From: Phytophthora sp. 'mugwort'
Lineage: Eukaryota > Oomycota > Peronosporomycetes > Peronosporales > Peronosporaceae
Assembly (NCBI GenBank): GCA_033558025.1
Contig: JAUCEF010000006.1
Location: 3,720,001-3,784,000 of the forward strand
Direction of reading: 5' to 3'
DNA length: 64,000 nucleotides
Shown here one piece after another: positions 21,381 to 32,879 of this stretch (its first letter is position 1; the number at the start of each line of letters is the position of its first letter). The notes under the pieces are model-generated. The model searched no databases, was not told the origin of the DNA, and saw only the letters and a program-made list of their open reading frames with translations. A program made the position numbers and the translations under genes.

Positions 21381-22409
21381 ATGGCGTCTTCGACGGCGCA
21401 GTCGGACAAGACGAGGCGCCACTGGCGCGTGCTGCGCAACGCCTTGCTGCACTCGACGTCCGATGGAGCGTCGGCTTCAACCAATATAGCTGGGATTACT
21501 GCGTCATCTGTTGCCACCGAGTTCTTCCCGCTGTTCCCCGAGGCCCCAGTTGACACGACAAAAGTGGCCATACACTCACCTGCGCAGGAAAACTTCATGT
21601 GGGTTGCGTACGACTTGTCGGCAGCAGCCAAGAACAGGACTGAGAGACACCTAAATGTGTTCGTCCACGAGAAGCGCAAGGACGTGAAGCGGGTGTCCAT
21701 CGCTGAGCTACTGAGCCACCAGGTGAATCAGGGCGTGGACAACACGGGCAACATCCGCACGTGGCCGTCCGAACAAATCCTGCTGTCCTACATGCTCTCG
21801 AGCGGCGTGTGTTCGCGCGTGCAGCGGCGCCACATGAACGGAGATGTGTTGCCTGTTTCGTGCTGCGAACTGGGCAGCGGCATGGCGGGTCTGGCCAGCT
21901 TGGGGTTGCTGGCGTGTGCATCTGAAAATTTTGAGCGCGTCGTGGTGACGGATGGTAACCCGCTCTCTGTGAAGAATCTGCAGCTGTGCGTTGAAGAGAA
22001 CAAGATGCAGCAAGTGTTCCCTGCTCGTACCCGACGCACAGAAGTCATAGCGGAGCTGCTGCGCTGGGACCGCGACACCCCTCTGCGCAAGGACCTGCAG
22101 CACCAGTTCGACCTCGTTTTCGCCAGCGACTGCCTGTTCTTCGAGGAGTTCCACGAAGACCTGGTCTACACTATCAAGAGTCTGCTTCGCGGCGGCTCTG
22201 GACGCTGTTTGCTCTTGCAGCCGAGCCGCAACGGCTCCATGGAGCGCTTTTGCGTCATCGCCGAGCGCCATGGCTTCACCGTCCGCCAGTCCCGCGATTA
22301 CGACCCCGAGATTGTCTGCAAACACGAAGAATACCTGCGGACTCGGCCGGATTACGAACCCGATGTTCACTTCCCCGTTCTTCTCAAACTTGCACTAGCC
22401 ACGTCGTAG
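21381..22409 (+). CDS. CAMKMT: Calmodulin-lysine N-methyltransferase
   Basis: SAM-dependent methyltransferase that in animals and plants trimethylates a calmodulin lysine. Signatures of the family: RRHWRVLRNAL at the N-terminus, DNTGNIRTWPSEQILLSYML (from residue 120), SAM motif I CELGSGMAGLASLG (from 162), VVVTDGNPLSVKNLQ, LLRWDRDTPL and the DLVFASDCLFFEEFH block, ending DVHFPVLLKL. The chosen start is ATG 21381 (342 residues); ATG 21330 is in frame and also possible. No introns. It is divergent from RPN10 with a shared upstream region of about 150 bp. Relatives such as FAM86 share the fold, but the DNTGN-WPSE block favours CaM KMT. Confidence 0.85.
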   Translation: MASSTAQSDKTRRHWRVLRNALLHSTSDGASASTNIAGITASSVATEFFPLFPEAPVDTTKVAIHSPAQENFMWVAYDLSAAAKNRTERHLNVFVHEKRKDVKRVSIAELLSHQVNQGVDNTGNIRTWPSEQILLSYMLSSGVCSRVQRRHMNGDVLPVSCCELGSGMAGLASLGLLACASENFERVVVTDGNPLSVKNLQLCVEENKMQQVFPARTRRTEVIAELLRWDRDTPLRKDLQHQFDLVFASDCLFFEEFHEDLVYTIKSLLRGGSGRCLLLQPSRNGSMERFCVIAERHGFTVRQSRDYDPEIVCKHEEYLRTRPDYEPDVHFPVLLKLALATS

Positions 22410-22514
22410 CAAAATATGCTATGTGCGTCCTCTAACGTCGCCCCCGTCTAAACTTGAAGTCACCCGTTAAGTTCGACTTAAGTTCGCACCTAAGAAGTGT
22501 ATTTTGAGCCCAAC

Positions 22515-22521
22515 TCATTCG
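22515..22521 (+). promoter_or_regulatory. Oomycete initiator element for the kinesin gene
   Basis: CTCATTCGCGAATT holds TCATTCG followed by a flanking AATT block, close to the oomycete initiator plus flanking region. It lies 176 bp upstream of the chosen start codon. Confidence 0.5.
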
Positions 22522-22690
22522 CGAATTCGACTGCGTTAAGGCACTTGACGCGTCAAGTCCTAGCTTCAATCGAGCTAGATGGCGCGTCCCTCGTCTACCA
22601 ACGTACGCGCCTCCAGCTTGTTCAGCTTTGCGCTCTCTCTTTGTCCGTTAGCTGATCGTCGCTTTGAATGCTATGTGTGTATCGCCTCCA

Positions 22691-25457
22691 ATGTTGCAGA
22701 ACGAGATGGGCAACGTGCGCGTGTGCTGCCGTGTGCGCCCACAGAACGCCAAGGAGCTCACGATGGCTTCGGCTCAGCGCTGCGTTTTCACGGAGAAAGA
22801 GACGATTGAAGTCAAGGTGGCGGCCTCATAGCTCATTATAAGGACAGGCGAAAAGCTTACCTAGAGCCAAATTGCTGTGTATTTTGCAGACGAATGAAGG
22901 AAACCCGCAGAAGTTCACGTTCGATCATGTCTTTGGAGAGGAGGACAACCAGAAGACAGTATTCGAGAGCGTGGCGCTCCCTGTTGTCCAAGGTACAGGG
23001 GGAGATACCCGTCAGTCTAGTCAGTGTTGAGTCTGCTGACTGATTTACTGACGTTGCGACTGCTGCTATGCAGATATTATGGCTGGGTACAATGCGACCA
23101 TATTTGCCTACGGTCAAACGTCCTCTGGTAAGACGTACACGATGGAGGGAGCCAACATCGACCACCCCGAGCTGCAGGGGATCATTCCGCGCACGGCTAC
23201 GGAGATCTTCAATAACGTTATGAATGCCGATGAGAACATGGAGTTTATCGTGAAAGTGAGCTATATTGAGATCTACATGGAGCGCATCCGTGACTTGCTG
23301 GACTCGTACAAGTCCAAGGTAAATCTTCAGGTCCGCGAAGACGCGCAACGCGGTATTTTCGTCGAGGGGATGACCGAGATGTGTGTCACCAGTGACGAGG
23401 AGCTGCTGTCTGCTATGCGAGCTGGTGCTGCTAATCGTGCAGTAGCGGCTACAGGAATGAACGAAGGAAGCTCTCGCAGTCACAGTGTCTTTATGGTGAC
23501 GCTGTTCCAACGTAACCTTGAGAACCAGGCCACGAAGGCTGGCAAATTGTACTTGGTGGATCTTGCCGGCTCTGAAATGGTGCGGAAGACTGGTGCAACG
23601 GGCCGGCAACTTGAAGAGGCCAAGACGATCAACAAGTCGCTATCCGCCTTAGGCATGGTCATTAACGCCCTCACAGATTCGCATACCACCCACGTGCCTT
23701 ACCGAGACAGTAAACTGACTCGAGTGCTGCAAGAATCGCTGGGCGGCAACTCGCGCACAAACCTTATTATCAATGTCTCGCCAAGCAGCTATAATGTGTT
23801 GGAAACTATTTCTACGCTGAGATTCGGTATGCGTGCGAAGTCGATTAAGAACAAGGCGGTGGTGAATGAGCAGCGTAGTGTCGCTGAGTACGAAGCACTA
23901 CTCGCGGCGGCCGAGAAGAAGATTATGAAGCAACAGACGTATATTATCGCGCTTGAAGCTCGGCTCGCGGGGAAGGATGTATCCGATGGAGCAGGGGACA
24001 TGGCTAGTGTCGCAGGAATTATAGTCTCAGACGATACACCAGAAACAGGTGAGACCGAAGGCGTGAGTAGCAGTGTCGAAATTAACCTGGATCTGCCGGA
24101 CACCACGACGACTTCAGAATTGCCGCCGTCACCCTCGGCCCGTGCAGGTCGTGCTCTGGCAGAAATACAGGAAAAGGTGACTCAGCTTGAAGAAGAACTG
24201 GCTGAGGAAAAACAGGAATCGATGCGGCGTGGTGAGGAGATCCGTTTGCTGACGGCTAGGCTGGGGGAGCATATCCAGGCACTTGAGACGCAACGTGTAC
24301 TGTCAGAGGAATTACAGCGAGTAAAGGAACTGCAGGAGAAGACGCTAGAGGAGAAGGTCCGCCAGGGCGAGACGCTGTATGCAGAATTGCGCACAGATTT
24401 TGACAGACTGAATTTTGACCACAAGGAGCTCCTGATTCACTCGGAGACGGTACAGAGTGAATACGATGCGCTGCTGCAAGAGATGCCTGCACAAATTGCG
24501 CCTGGCGGCGGCAAGTTGGCAGCGGCAGCGGAAAAAATTGCCCAGGCAGACCTGCACTCTACAGAAGATAATTTCCAAGGTAGTGCAGGTGAGGGTGCTG
24601 CAGAGGGCCAGGAGCAGAACTCGGGAGACGAAACGCCGAAGGAGAGTAGGGATGGTACGGAGTCACAACAGTACTTGGATCTGAAGGCCAGGTACACGGT
24701 ACTTGAAGCAGAACTAAGAGAGTACGAGAAGGAGTACCTGGCGCTGAAGCATGCAACCGATCACGAGAAGGCCCGACTGCAAGAAGACATTGCCCTCAAG
24801 ACGGCGCAAATCCGGGATCTCGAAGCGCAGGCTGGCCGTGCTGGTGCTTCGACCGGTGAAGGCGGCTCGACTCCTTCTTCTCCAACCGGCAGCGTCACCA
24901 GCTCAAGTGGTATGTCTGCGCGTGAGCGGCAACACATGCGATCCATCCAGCAGAAGCTGGAGCAGCTCGTCGCTGTTCATCGACAGCTTCTGCGCAAGTA
25001 CGCGTCATTGGAACTTGAGCTGTCAGAGGCTAAGAAGAAACTGGCACTGCGCGATGAGCGTATCAAGCAGGTGGAGGCCAACAACCGCATCATGGCTGGC
25101 AACATGCGGGCACAGGCCGAGAAACACGTCGAGGAGCTCACACATCTCCGCGACCAGATCGCCGACTTTCGCGGCGCTCAGCGCTCGCATTTTGAGGCGC
25201 AGCTCAACCACACGAACGCCGCTCTCGTTGCCGCTATGGGGAGTACCGACACGGGTGTGATCAAGACACTTCGTGGCGGCTCCATCTATGGTGGTGACGG
25301 TGTCATCCGGCCGATTCGTGGTGGTGGTCGACGCAAAACGCAGCTGGGTGAAGCAGCAATGGGCTTAGTGGGGGGCTCGGGAGTACCTACAGGCAATGCT
25401 GATGCTGGCGTGCCATCCTCGGGCTTCCTGACCCGCTTGTTCGGCAAGACAAACTAA
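22691..25457 (+). CDS. Kinesin-1 heavy chain-like motor protein
   Basis: Plus-end microtubule motor with an N-terminal motor domain. Three exons: 22691-22816, 22890-22992 and 23074-25457; 870 residues. Motor motifs: VRVCCRVRPQN, FDHVFGEEDNQ, P-loop GQTSSGKT (90-97), switch I NEGSSRSHS (about 207-215), switch II DLAGSE (239-244) and VPYRDSKLTRVLQESLGG. Long coiled coils follow. The tail has ALRDERIKQVEANNR, as in conventional kinesin, and GVIRPIRGGGRRKT, like the autoinhibitory IAK-type tail of fungal kinesin-1. In-frame starts at 22673 and 22706 are possible; the latter begins MGNVRVCC. Confidence 0.93.
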
Positions 25458-25639
25458 CTCATATCGATGGCTTTCAAGACTCCGGATTGAATTAACCAAG
25501 CTAAAAAGTACCAAACGGGTGAACTGTAGCCATTTCAGATCATGGTCCAATACATTCTCCAAATTAATCGGTTTTCACAGGTGAAAGTTGCGTGACTGTC
25601 GCAATTCGTGGCTAGCTGGCAAGGTGAGCAACGCGCACG

Positions 25640-25864
25640 ATGGCGGCCGTGTACGACGAGGTGGAGATCGAGGATATGGAGTTTGACGCCGGTGAGCAGG
25701 TGTACTACTACCCGTGTCCATGCGGCGACCGCTTCTGCATCGACCTGGAGGAACTATACGACGGTGAGGACATCGCCACGTGCCCGAGCTGCTCGCTGAC
25801 CATCCGTGTGATATTCGACGAGGAAAACCTGCCAGAGCTTAAAGAGGAGGAGGATTCAGAGTAA
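25640..25864 (+). CDS. DPH3: Diphthamide biosynthesis protein 3 (CSL zinc finger)
   Basis: Small zinc protein that supplies electrons for the first step of diphthamide formation on elongation factor 2. In yeast (Kti11) it also serves Elongator. At 74 residues it has the usual length. The metal site is CPC (26-28) and CPSC (48-51), with [18 protein letters not shown] and [10 protein letters not shown] between and around. The acidic tail is typical. Single exon, start ATG 25640 in a good context (CACGATGGC), 182 bp after the kinesin stop. Confidence 0.95.
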   Translation: MAAVYDEVEIEDMEFDAGEQVYYYPCPCGDRFCIDLEELYDGEDIATCPSCSLTIRVIFDEENLPELKEEEDSE

Positions 25865-26129
25865 TGGTCAGATACCAAGCAGCACCGTGTAAAATAATCC
25901 GCCGAATCATTGAATTGCTCTCCCTTTCGTTTTAAATGAAACATCCTCGTCGACGTTGTCGGGCGGTAGACGATGAAGGCTTAACCGTGAAGCAGTCGTA
26001 GCTTCATTAAAATGTGTTTTATCCTTGCTGTCGTTGGCAGTGAAGATAAATGAATGGGATATGACGTCATTGGGACCGCTTCATTGTGTGCTTCTAGACT
26101 GGAATCAAAGTCTTCGCTATCGATTGTGT

Positions 26130-26462
26130 CAACTAGGTGCATGTAACAGCTCCGACCTGAACTGCAATGATCTGGGACTATTCGCAGCCGTACAGGCACG
26201 GCTGCGGAAGAAGAGGGCCCGGATAACTGACGAGCTGATTGAGGCCGTGACCTCATCCTACTGGGAGCTCCCCATGCGAACGATGAACGCTGCCTTTTTG
26301 AGTCTGCAACGCTCGATGGACGACTATTTCGCCGCACGGCGACAACACCTTCAAACCGCGTCACATGAAAAGGAGAAGCTGCGCCGGGAGGGTCGGCTTC
26401 CTGTGTTTATTTGGTGCTGCGAACGCGCCGAGCAGCTTCTGGCTGAAGCCGTAACTTTGTAG
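26130..26462 (+). pseudogene. C-terminal relic of a Tc1/IS630-type transposase
   Basis: SDLNCNDLGLFAAVQARLRK followed by TDELIEAVTSSYWELP and FLSLQRSMDDYF matches the end of oomycete Tc1-like transposases (SPDLNxxDLGFF...IDELxxAV...TLQxxM). A one-base shift near 26340 restores GDNTFKPRHM before KEKLRREGRLPV, the usual tail of these proteins. The catalytic domain is absent. The assignment is from memory of the family pattern. Confidence 0.5.
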
Positions 26463-27200
26463 CTCGATGACCAATACAAATTTCAAGTCTAAGCCTGTGC
26501 TTGCTTTCTAAAACAGCCCTCACGATGCAATTATGCTTTCTTTCTGAAACGGAGTGGTACACGTCTAAGTTATGTTGGCTACAGTACTAGTGGTACTTAA
26601 GTAGACCACTGTGAAGAGTGACTTCGCACACTTCATGTAACCTGAACTTCCTGAAACCAACAAGGCCATCATAAACAGATAGGGATCCAACGAGTCGATG
26701 CCCAGCGTAATTACATCAGCCGATGAGAACGCATCAAAAAAGTTGGATGCTGTGTTTAATAAAGCGAAACTTGCGCATAGGTTGGAAAACAAGCCAACAA
26801 ATTGGGATTCTTCTCGTGGTTTACGGGCGTAAGCATTAAATTGCCACCACAACGAACGAGGATATCTTTCAACTCATCGACAAGAATGTCCATTTCTAAC
26901 TCTTGTAGTAGACTTTATAACTAGCTTCAGCTAGAGCTCTAGAAGCGCGCGCGGAATGCAGAATGGGGATCGAATGCTGCTGAAGCCGATGTAAAAAAAA
27001 ACTACGAAAACTATTCAAAATAGCGTATATTCTTTGTTGCGCCCAACTGAAAAAGGAGGGACATAAAACGACCAACGGAGGAGAGCGTTTGCGAGCGCGC
27101 GTAGCCGCAGCAAATCCACGCGCTATTTGCGGAGGCGGGCCCAGCGCGAGCTTTCTAGCGATCGGAGCACTGTAGCTGGGCGAACTCAGGATTTAGCATA
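26463..27200. other. Spacer, nothing recognised
   Basis: A 95-codon minus-strand frame at 26565-26852 has hydrophobic parts but no recognisable domain. The rest is non-coding. The left edge of the gypsy segment lies near 27170-27240. Confidence 0.35.
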
Positions 27201-27244
27201 TGCACCGCGGAAAGAGCCCGCCGAGCAGTACAGACTCCGATCTC

Positions 27245-27878
27245 TACAGTGAAGTCCGACGAGGAACTCCTGCTCGCTAGTTTCGACGGATCTGCCGGAG
27301 TCAAACGCGACGGAGGCGCCTTCAGCGTTATCGTGTGGAGGTTGCCCGAGGGGACGGTGGTCAAGGCGGAGTCAGCATGGGCATAAGATATGACGGTCAA
27401 CGAGGCGGAGTATGGTGGACTGCTGTTATGCGTTGATCTGCTAGAAGCACTGGATCGACGACGTTTGGTGATCCGTAGGGACTCCAATTTGGTGAGCCGA
27501 CAGACGAAGGGCGAGATCGACTGCAAAGCTCCCGCGTTGACGTTGCGACAAAGGGCTCTACACCGTCTGAGATCCTGGCCGGATCGCGACCTGCTTCATG
27601 TCAAGCGAGCCTGGAACGCCAGCGCAGATAGTCTGGCGAGTGCGGCGTTACAGCGGGAAGCAGGTACAGAAGTGACGGACGACCAGACACGGAAGGATCT
27701 GGTGACGCTGAATCGGCTACCCGAGATCCTGACCACGGCTGTCGAGGATACTACGCTTCGCATTGCAGCCATAGCGACTAGATACCGCCGGAAGATCACC
27801 AGCCCCAGTGTGCTGCACGAAGAGGCGGTCCACCGGCTGAGAGTGGATCTCCGACAAGCTCAAGACGAAGAAAAGTGA
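27245..27878 (+). pseudogene. gypsy RNase H domain
   Basis: Type I RNase H residues are visible: D in LLASFDGSAG, E in TVNEAEYGGLLL, D in VIRRDSNLV and D in SADSLASAAL. A TAA at 27384-27386 breaks it between the first and second. Confidence 0.75.
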
Positions 27879-27881
27879 ATC

Positions 27882-29445
27882 ATGAACCTCAAGAAGTACC
27901 TTCAGGGGGATGTGAAGGATCTGGATAAAGACGAAGCTCGGGTGTGCAGCAACGTGGCTGCTGATTATGAGATGGACGAGCAGGGCCTACTCTACTACGG
28001 CCCGCCGTCTGCGAAGGTGGAGGAACAGAGAGACGGGTTGCTTCGTCTGGTCGTGCCCGAGACGCTGCACGAGGATCTATTGCATCACTACCACGTCAGC
28101 CTGGAGGGCGGTCATCAACATATCAGCGGATCCGGGATCACTTCTATTGGTGTGGACTCTTCAGGAGCGTACAGCGGTTCGTAGGTGAATGCGTGGATCG
28201 CGAGACTGGCAAGGGGCGACCGACCATACGCGGCGAGTCACCCGGCAACATCCAGGCCACCTACCCTTTTCAGGTTATAGCGATGGATCACATCCCCTCG
28301 CTGCCCAAATATTACAAGGGCCACACTGAACTCCTAATCTGGGTAGATCTGTTCACCGGTTACGTCATCGCCAAGGCGAGTGCGTCCCGGACAGCCCAAA
28401 CGATCGCGGAATCCTACGAGGAATCTGTGTTACGACGCTTCGATGCGAGCGAGGTGATCTGGCATGACAGGGAGCCTGGCTTCATGTCTGACTTCTTCAA
28501 GGCGTTCAAGCGGATCCTGGGCCAGAGCCAGCGAACCACCATGACTTATAGGCCTCACGCGAACGGGACTGCGGAACGCATGGTGCAGACGGTGACGAGA
28601 TCCATCAAGATGTATGTCGAGGACGAGAAGCAGCGCGACTGGGACAAGTACGCAGAGCGCCTGACGTTCACTATCAACACGGCACATGATCGGATCCGAG
28701 GTGACATCCCGTTTTATCTTGCGCACGGTTGGGATCCACGCACGACGCTAGAGGCAACTCTCCCGCTGGTAGCACGAGACGCCGAGATCGGGATCCACGC
28801 CGATGGTGGTACCGGATCCAGCGCTATTACCGGCAGGTGAGAGCGGACGTGAATGAGAAGCTGAAAAAGGTTATTACGGATCGGTCCGAACGCCACAATG
28901 ACAGCGTGGATCCGCATCGGATCGAGGCCGGCACTCGAGTGTGGCTATATCTGGATCGAGTCAAGGAAAGGAGACGCGCGGAAGCTAGCGCATATGTGGC
29001 ATGGTCCCTTCCGAGTGTTGGAGATGGTGCAACCTTTCGCTGCTCGACTGGAGACAGCCGGGACAGATTACCACCTTTTTCCGGTGGTGCATGTGTCCAA
29101 GTTGAAGCCTGTGAGAACATTCCCCGATCGACCAACAACACACTTGGCCGTCGATGAGGCGGATCGGCTCGACTTCGGCGAGGCGCTGATACCTGAAAAC
29201 AGCTGGGATCGAGAGCTAGAAGAAGGGGAGTACGAAGTCGAGAAGATCAGCGACATGAGGTTGGTTCGTCGAACACGCTATGGACGATCACTGCGTGTGC
29301 GTTCAAGTTACACTGGCGAGGCTACGACGAGCCCACTTGGGTTGACGAGACGGATTTGAACTGTGGGGCGCTGCTGCGTGAGTTCCTGCAGGATCGGGCC
29401 AAGAGGAGTCGTTTCCAGGCGATGCAGTCGCATGAGGAAGCTTAA
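27882..29445 (+). pseudogene. gypsy integrase with C-terminal chromodomain, frameshifted
   Basis: Zinc region: His pair in LLHHYHVSLEGGHQ, then after a frameshift only one Cys of the CxxC (ECVDR). Core: D in VIAMDHIPSL, D in VIWHDREPGF, E in NGTAERMVQTVTRS. A frameshift near 28790-28830 follows. The end has the GPFRV-like linker, VVHVSKLKPVR and a chromodomain (EGEYEVEKISDMR, then in another frame FKLHWRGYDEPTWVDETDL). Chromodomains of such integrases steer insertion to marked chromatin. Confidence 0.82.
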
Positions 29446-29639
29446 GTGGTGGAAGCCACGGCAGCAAGCTGGTTGCTGCAGGTCGTACTGAGGTTGAAGG
29501 CTTGCAGGAAGGCTGCAGGTGTGAAGGAGGAGGATCCACGTTCACTATTTGGTGGTGGACGTGACGAAGTTGGTAGAAGCTCCACGGGAAGGCCGTGAGA
29601 GAAGAAGAAGGAGGGTTCCGTCTGGCGAGTTGGTCGACA

Positions 29640-29677
29640 GGCGGATGAAGATAGAGAGAAAATGCGGGGGGGGGGGG
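29640..29677 (+). other. Polypurine tract candidate with 12-G run
   Basis: Purine-rich GATAGAGAGAAAATGC followed by twelve G (29666-29677) then CTGCATACC, 195 bp after the gypsy pol stop. This is where a plus-strand primer tract would sit, but no LTR was matched after it. Confidence 0.3.
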
Positions 29678-29904
29678 CTGCATACCTAAAGATGGAGAGG
29701 ATAATGAGTGTACATGTAACTAGGAGACTCGGATCTGGTGAAATAACTAAGCTCGCTACGAGGATCTCGGATCCGAAAGGTATCGGATACGACGATGAAC
29801 GAAAGATCTAACAACGATCAAGATACGACATACCCAGGACAAATTAGCCGAAGCAAGATGGATATTGAATGGATTACTACATGCAAGACGGATCACTACT
29901 GCTA

Positions 29905-32820
29905 CTAAGTTAGTAGCATACGACATAGACTACTCATGATCCGGAGCAGGCGGAGAAAATTCATGCGAAGCCGGCCGATCTGGCGAGACGGATGGGAAGT
30001 CAGATCCGTGTGGAAGTGATTGCGCCACGGGGCGCTCCTGTCACAGTCCGCGAGAGCCGCGATCAAATCTTGGGGCGGATACCGTCCCTCTGCGACCGCC
30101 TCGCGTCCGGGGAACCATGATGCGTCTTCGGCTGCAAAGGAAAATGCATCAACACCGGATCTAGCAGCAGGTCCAGGTCGCAACAGCCCGTCCGGCGACC
30201 TTTCTCGAAGATCTGATCTTGCAGATTCCGGAGCTTAGCGTGAGCGTGCGAGCTCCGATTCTTGCGCCCACGGTAGAAAGACGCGAACCACGCGTGCGCG
30301 TCGCGCTCGGTCTTTGGGGTCGGGACGGAGTGCGTAGCTTTCCAGTAGGCCTGACGGTGATCTTCCTCGTAGGCCCGACAGCTCGTGGCAAGCGCTGCCA
30401 CCTCGGTGGATCTGGCTCGATCAAAGGTCAGCGGCTCCAAGGCTGGTACGTCAAGGGCCTTCCACAGCTCCTCCCTGAACAGCGCCAGGATGTTCTCCTT
30501 CGTGAGGAAGCCCGGAGCGTAACGCGAAGGATCCAGTTGCCCCCCACGACTGGTACGCTCAGGAAACATCCACCCGGCCGGGAGCACCCGGTTGTCGATC
30601 AGGACCCGGGGCGTGAGGGTATCGAGGGTAAGCATACTAATCTAGGAATGATCCCAAGGTGCTACCTTTCCCGCGATCACGACCTGCGGCTGATGGAAGC
30701 CGAGGAGAAAACTATCCTCAGAACCGAACGGCTGGGAAGCGGGATCCGTGGCGGGTGTAACGGCTGGAGAGGTCGGATTGGGTGTGCCGTCCACCTGGAC
30801 CGCACCTTCCACCTCTCCCTCCGCTTCGACAGAAGTCGGATCTTGGTCGACCACGATGGGCGTAACTTGAGATCCTTCGCCACCGGAGATCTCCGCGGAA
30901 AAACTGAGTTGACGGGCATCGGATCGGGATCGCGCCAGAGCCATCTGGAGTTCGTCGTCATCGGAGTCGTCGAAGATCGCGTCCGAGTCGACGAGCCCGG
31001 CGTCGGATCCATTACTGCTAGAGCTAGAACCGGGATCGGAGCTAGATCCAGATTATGTGCCTGGGCACTCGTAGTCTTCATCACCGACTTCAGCCGCGGC
31101 GTTAACAACAAGATCCAAGGAGGATCCTGGTTGGACTGAAGGCACCTTCGAGGTCGATCCGGAGGCAGGTGCGCCATCTACCGCAGGGGATGATGAATGA
31201 GGCACCTTCTTCGGTGGGCTTGGATCCTCGTGGCAAGGAGAGGCGGATGGACTCAATGGCCTCTTGGAAGAATCCTGGTCGCTGCGAGCCATGGAATTAG
31301 ACCGACCGCTACCGACGAGCTCCGCATGGCGGCCGAGGCGATCGACGCTAAGTTGTCTAGAGCGCTGTCCCGCTCAATGACGGCCGAGTCGTGCTTGCCT
31401 AGGAGGCCTTGGTGATCTTGCGACAGAAGCTTATTCTGACCGCGGAGTCGATCGAGATCTTGGCGGACTAGCTGGTATGATTGCTGCATGTCGGAGATCT
31501 GCTCAAGGAGATCTCTCTGGGCCTTGAAATATTTCTGCCCCTCCTGCATAGCATTGTCGAGATCCAGGCGCGCCTGATCGCGTTCGCTAGTGAGCTGAGT
31601 CACTGGGGCCGCCGCAGACTCCAGATCTCACCGAACTTGAGCGCCGGCGCAGATCTTGGTGTTCGCGCTGGGCACCTGACCCTGGGTCCTCTTGAGTTCT
31701 TGAGTGATCGTGTCGCGAGCAGCTTCGAGTGTCTTGTGATCCACGGGGAGATTACGGAGCTGGTCTTCAGTCATGTGCAGTGAATCTTCGGCACGCCCGT
31801 GATCCCGATCAGCTGCTCCCAGCGAGCGCTTCAGGCGCCGATCTCTTCCCGGGCAGCATCTAGCTTACCCACGGTATGATCGTGAACCCTGTGAAGATCT
31901 GCACGGCGACGCTCAGCCTTGTCAAGAAAACTCTCTAGCTCGATCCGTGCAGCATGCAGATCTGCCGCAGGCACCGATCCGTCGAGCCGTTGGTGCACTT
32001 GGTGCAGTTTTTCCCGCAGTCGTTGAGCTTCACGTTTCAGATCACGGACATGCTGCTTCCGCTGCTCGTAGCTACGCTGAAGATCCGCTTGGTCCTTCTG
32101 AAGGCGAAAGAGACCTCTGAACGTCACGTCACGCTCGGATCGAGCGGTTTGACACTGCTGCTCGAGGTCGGTGGATCGCTGCCTCAGCTCAGTCGCTTCA
32201 TCCCGCAAAGATCCTGCAGATCCTGCGCAAGGGAAGGGGCAGCCCTGGGCGGATCGGATTGCGCGGCACTGCCATGGTCGGATAAGCGACGCTCCAGACC
32301 GAGGGCATAGTCTCGAAGGCGGATGTACGCCTCCGTGCTGGTTTCTTCTAGCAAGGCGTAGCGCGCCCGCAGATCGCTGAAACCCTGGACCTCCACGCGC
32401 AGACGGCCAGCTTCTTGGCGCGTTTCGGCTTCAATCTGCGTGACTTGACGAAGTCGCCCCTGGATAACATCGTAGCGGTGCTAGACGAAGTCCACGAACG
32501 AGCGCGTAGTCGTCCAGTTGGGCTTGGCCAACGTGTGGAGTTCTTCGTTGTGGCGACGCGCAGCAACCAGATCCCGCAGGGCTTGCTGATGCTTGGCCAG
32601 CAGCTCGTCGTAGGCACCCGACGAAGGTGTGGATCGACGTTGCCGCGGCTCGCAGCGGATCCAGATCCAGCACCTCCGGAATTGCCGCCGCTGAAGGATC
32701 CGACGGCGCGTGATCACAGTGCGCACATGGAGGAGGGGCGTCCGGAGACAGACCTTGCCCGGCGAATACGGCGGCGCGAGGCGTGGCGTTAAAGTCATGG
32801 GCGTGGTGGGCAGACGGCAT
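29905..32820 (-). pseudogene. Long coiled-coil, gag-like protein (antisense to pol), broken
   Basis: Read on the minus strand from ATG 32820 (MPSAHHAHDFNATP). First a short variable part; then several hundred residues of heptad-rich coiled coil (LRQRSTDLEQQCQTARSERD, LTSERDQARLDLDNAMQEGQ). Next a Ser/Pro-rich nuclear-type segment (SKRPLSPSASPCHEDPSPPKK), an acidic block (DSDAIFDDSDDDELQMALAR) and a conserved C-terminal domain (MLTLDTLTPRVLIDNRVLPAGW, LTKENILALFREELWKAL). It is cut by stops at 32481, 31053 and 30642 and by frameshifts. I know of similar multi-copy proteins in Phytophthora but not their function; gag of a retroelement is the best guess. Confidence 0.6.
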
Positions 32821-32879
32821 GGTAAAGAGGCTTGATCTGGGTGGACGGTGGTATGTTGAATTGTGGATCACGTGACACG

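Larger units (their letters stand above)
27200..29445 (+). mobile_element. Ty3/gypsy chromovirus-type pol fragment
   Basis: RNase H, zinc-binding and core integrase, and a C-terminal chromodomain follow each other on the plus strand, the Ty3/gypsy order. RT, protease and gag are missing on the left. Several frameshifts and stops make it inactive. Confidence 0.85.

Noticed and set aside
21708..22370. 220-codon minus-strand frame
   Set aside because: Shadow of the CaM methyltransferase; the plus strand carries all family motifs.
30219..31139. 306-codon plus-strand frame
   Set aside because: Lies opposite the gag-like protein, whose reverse frames give coherent coiled-coil and conserved text; the plus frame has no such sense.
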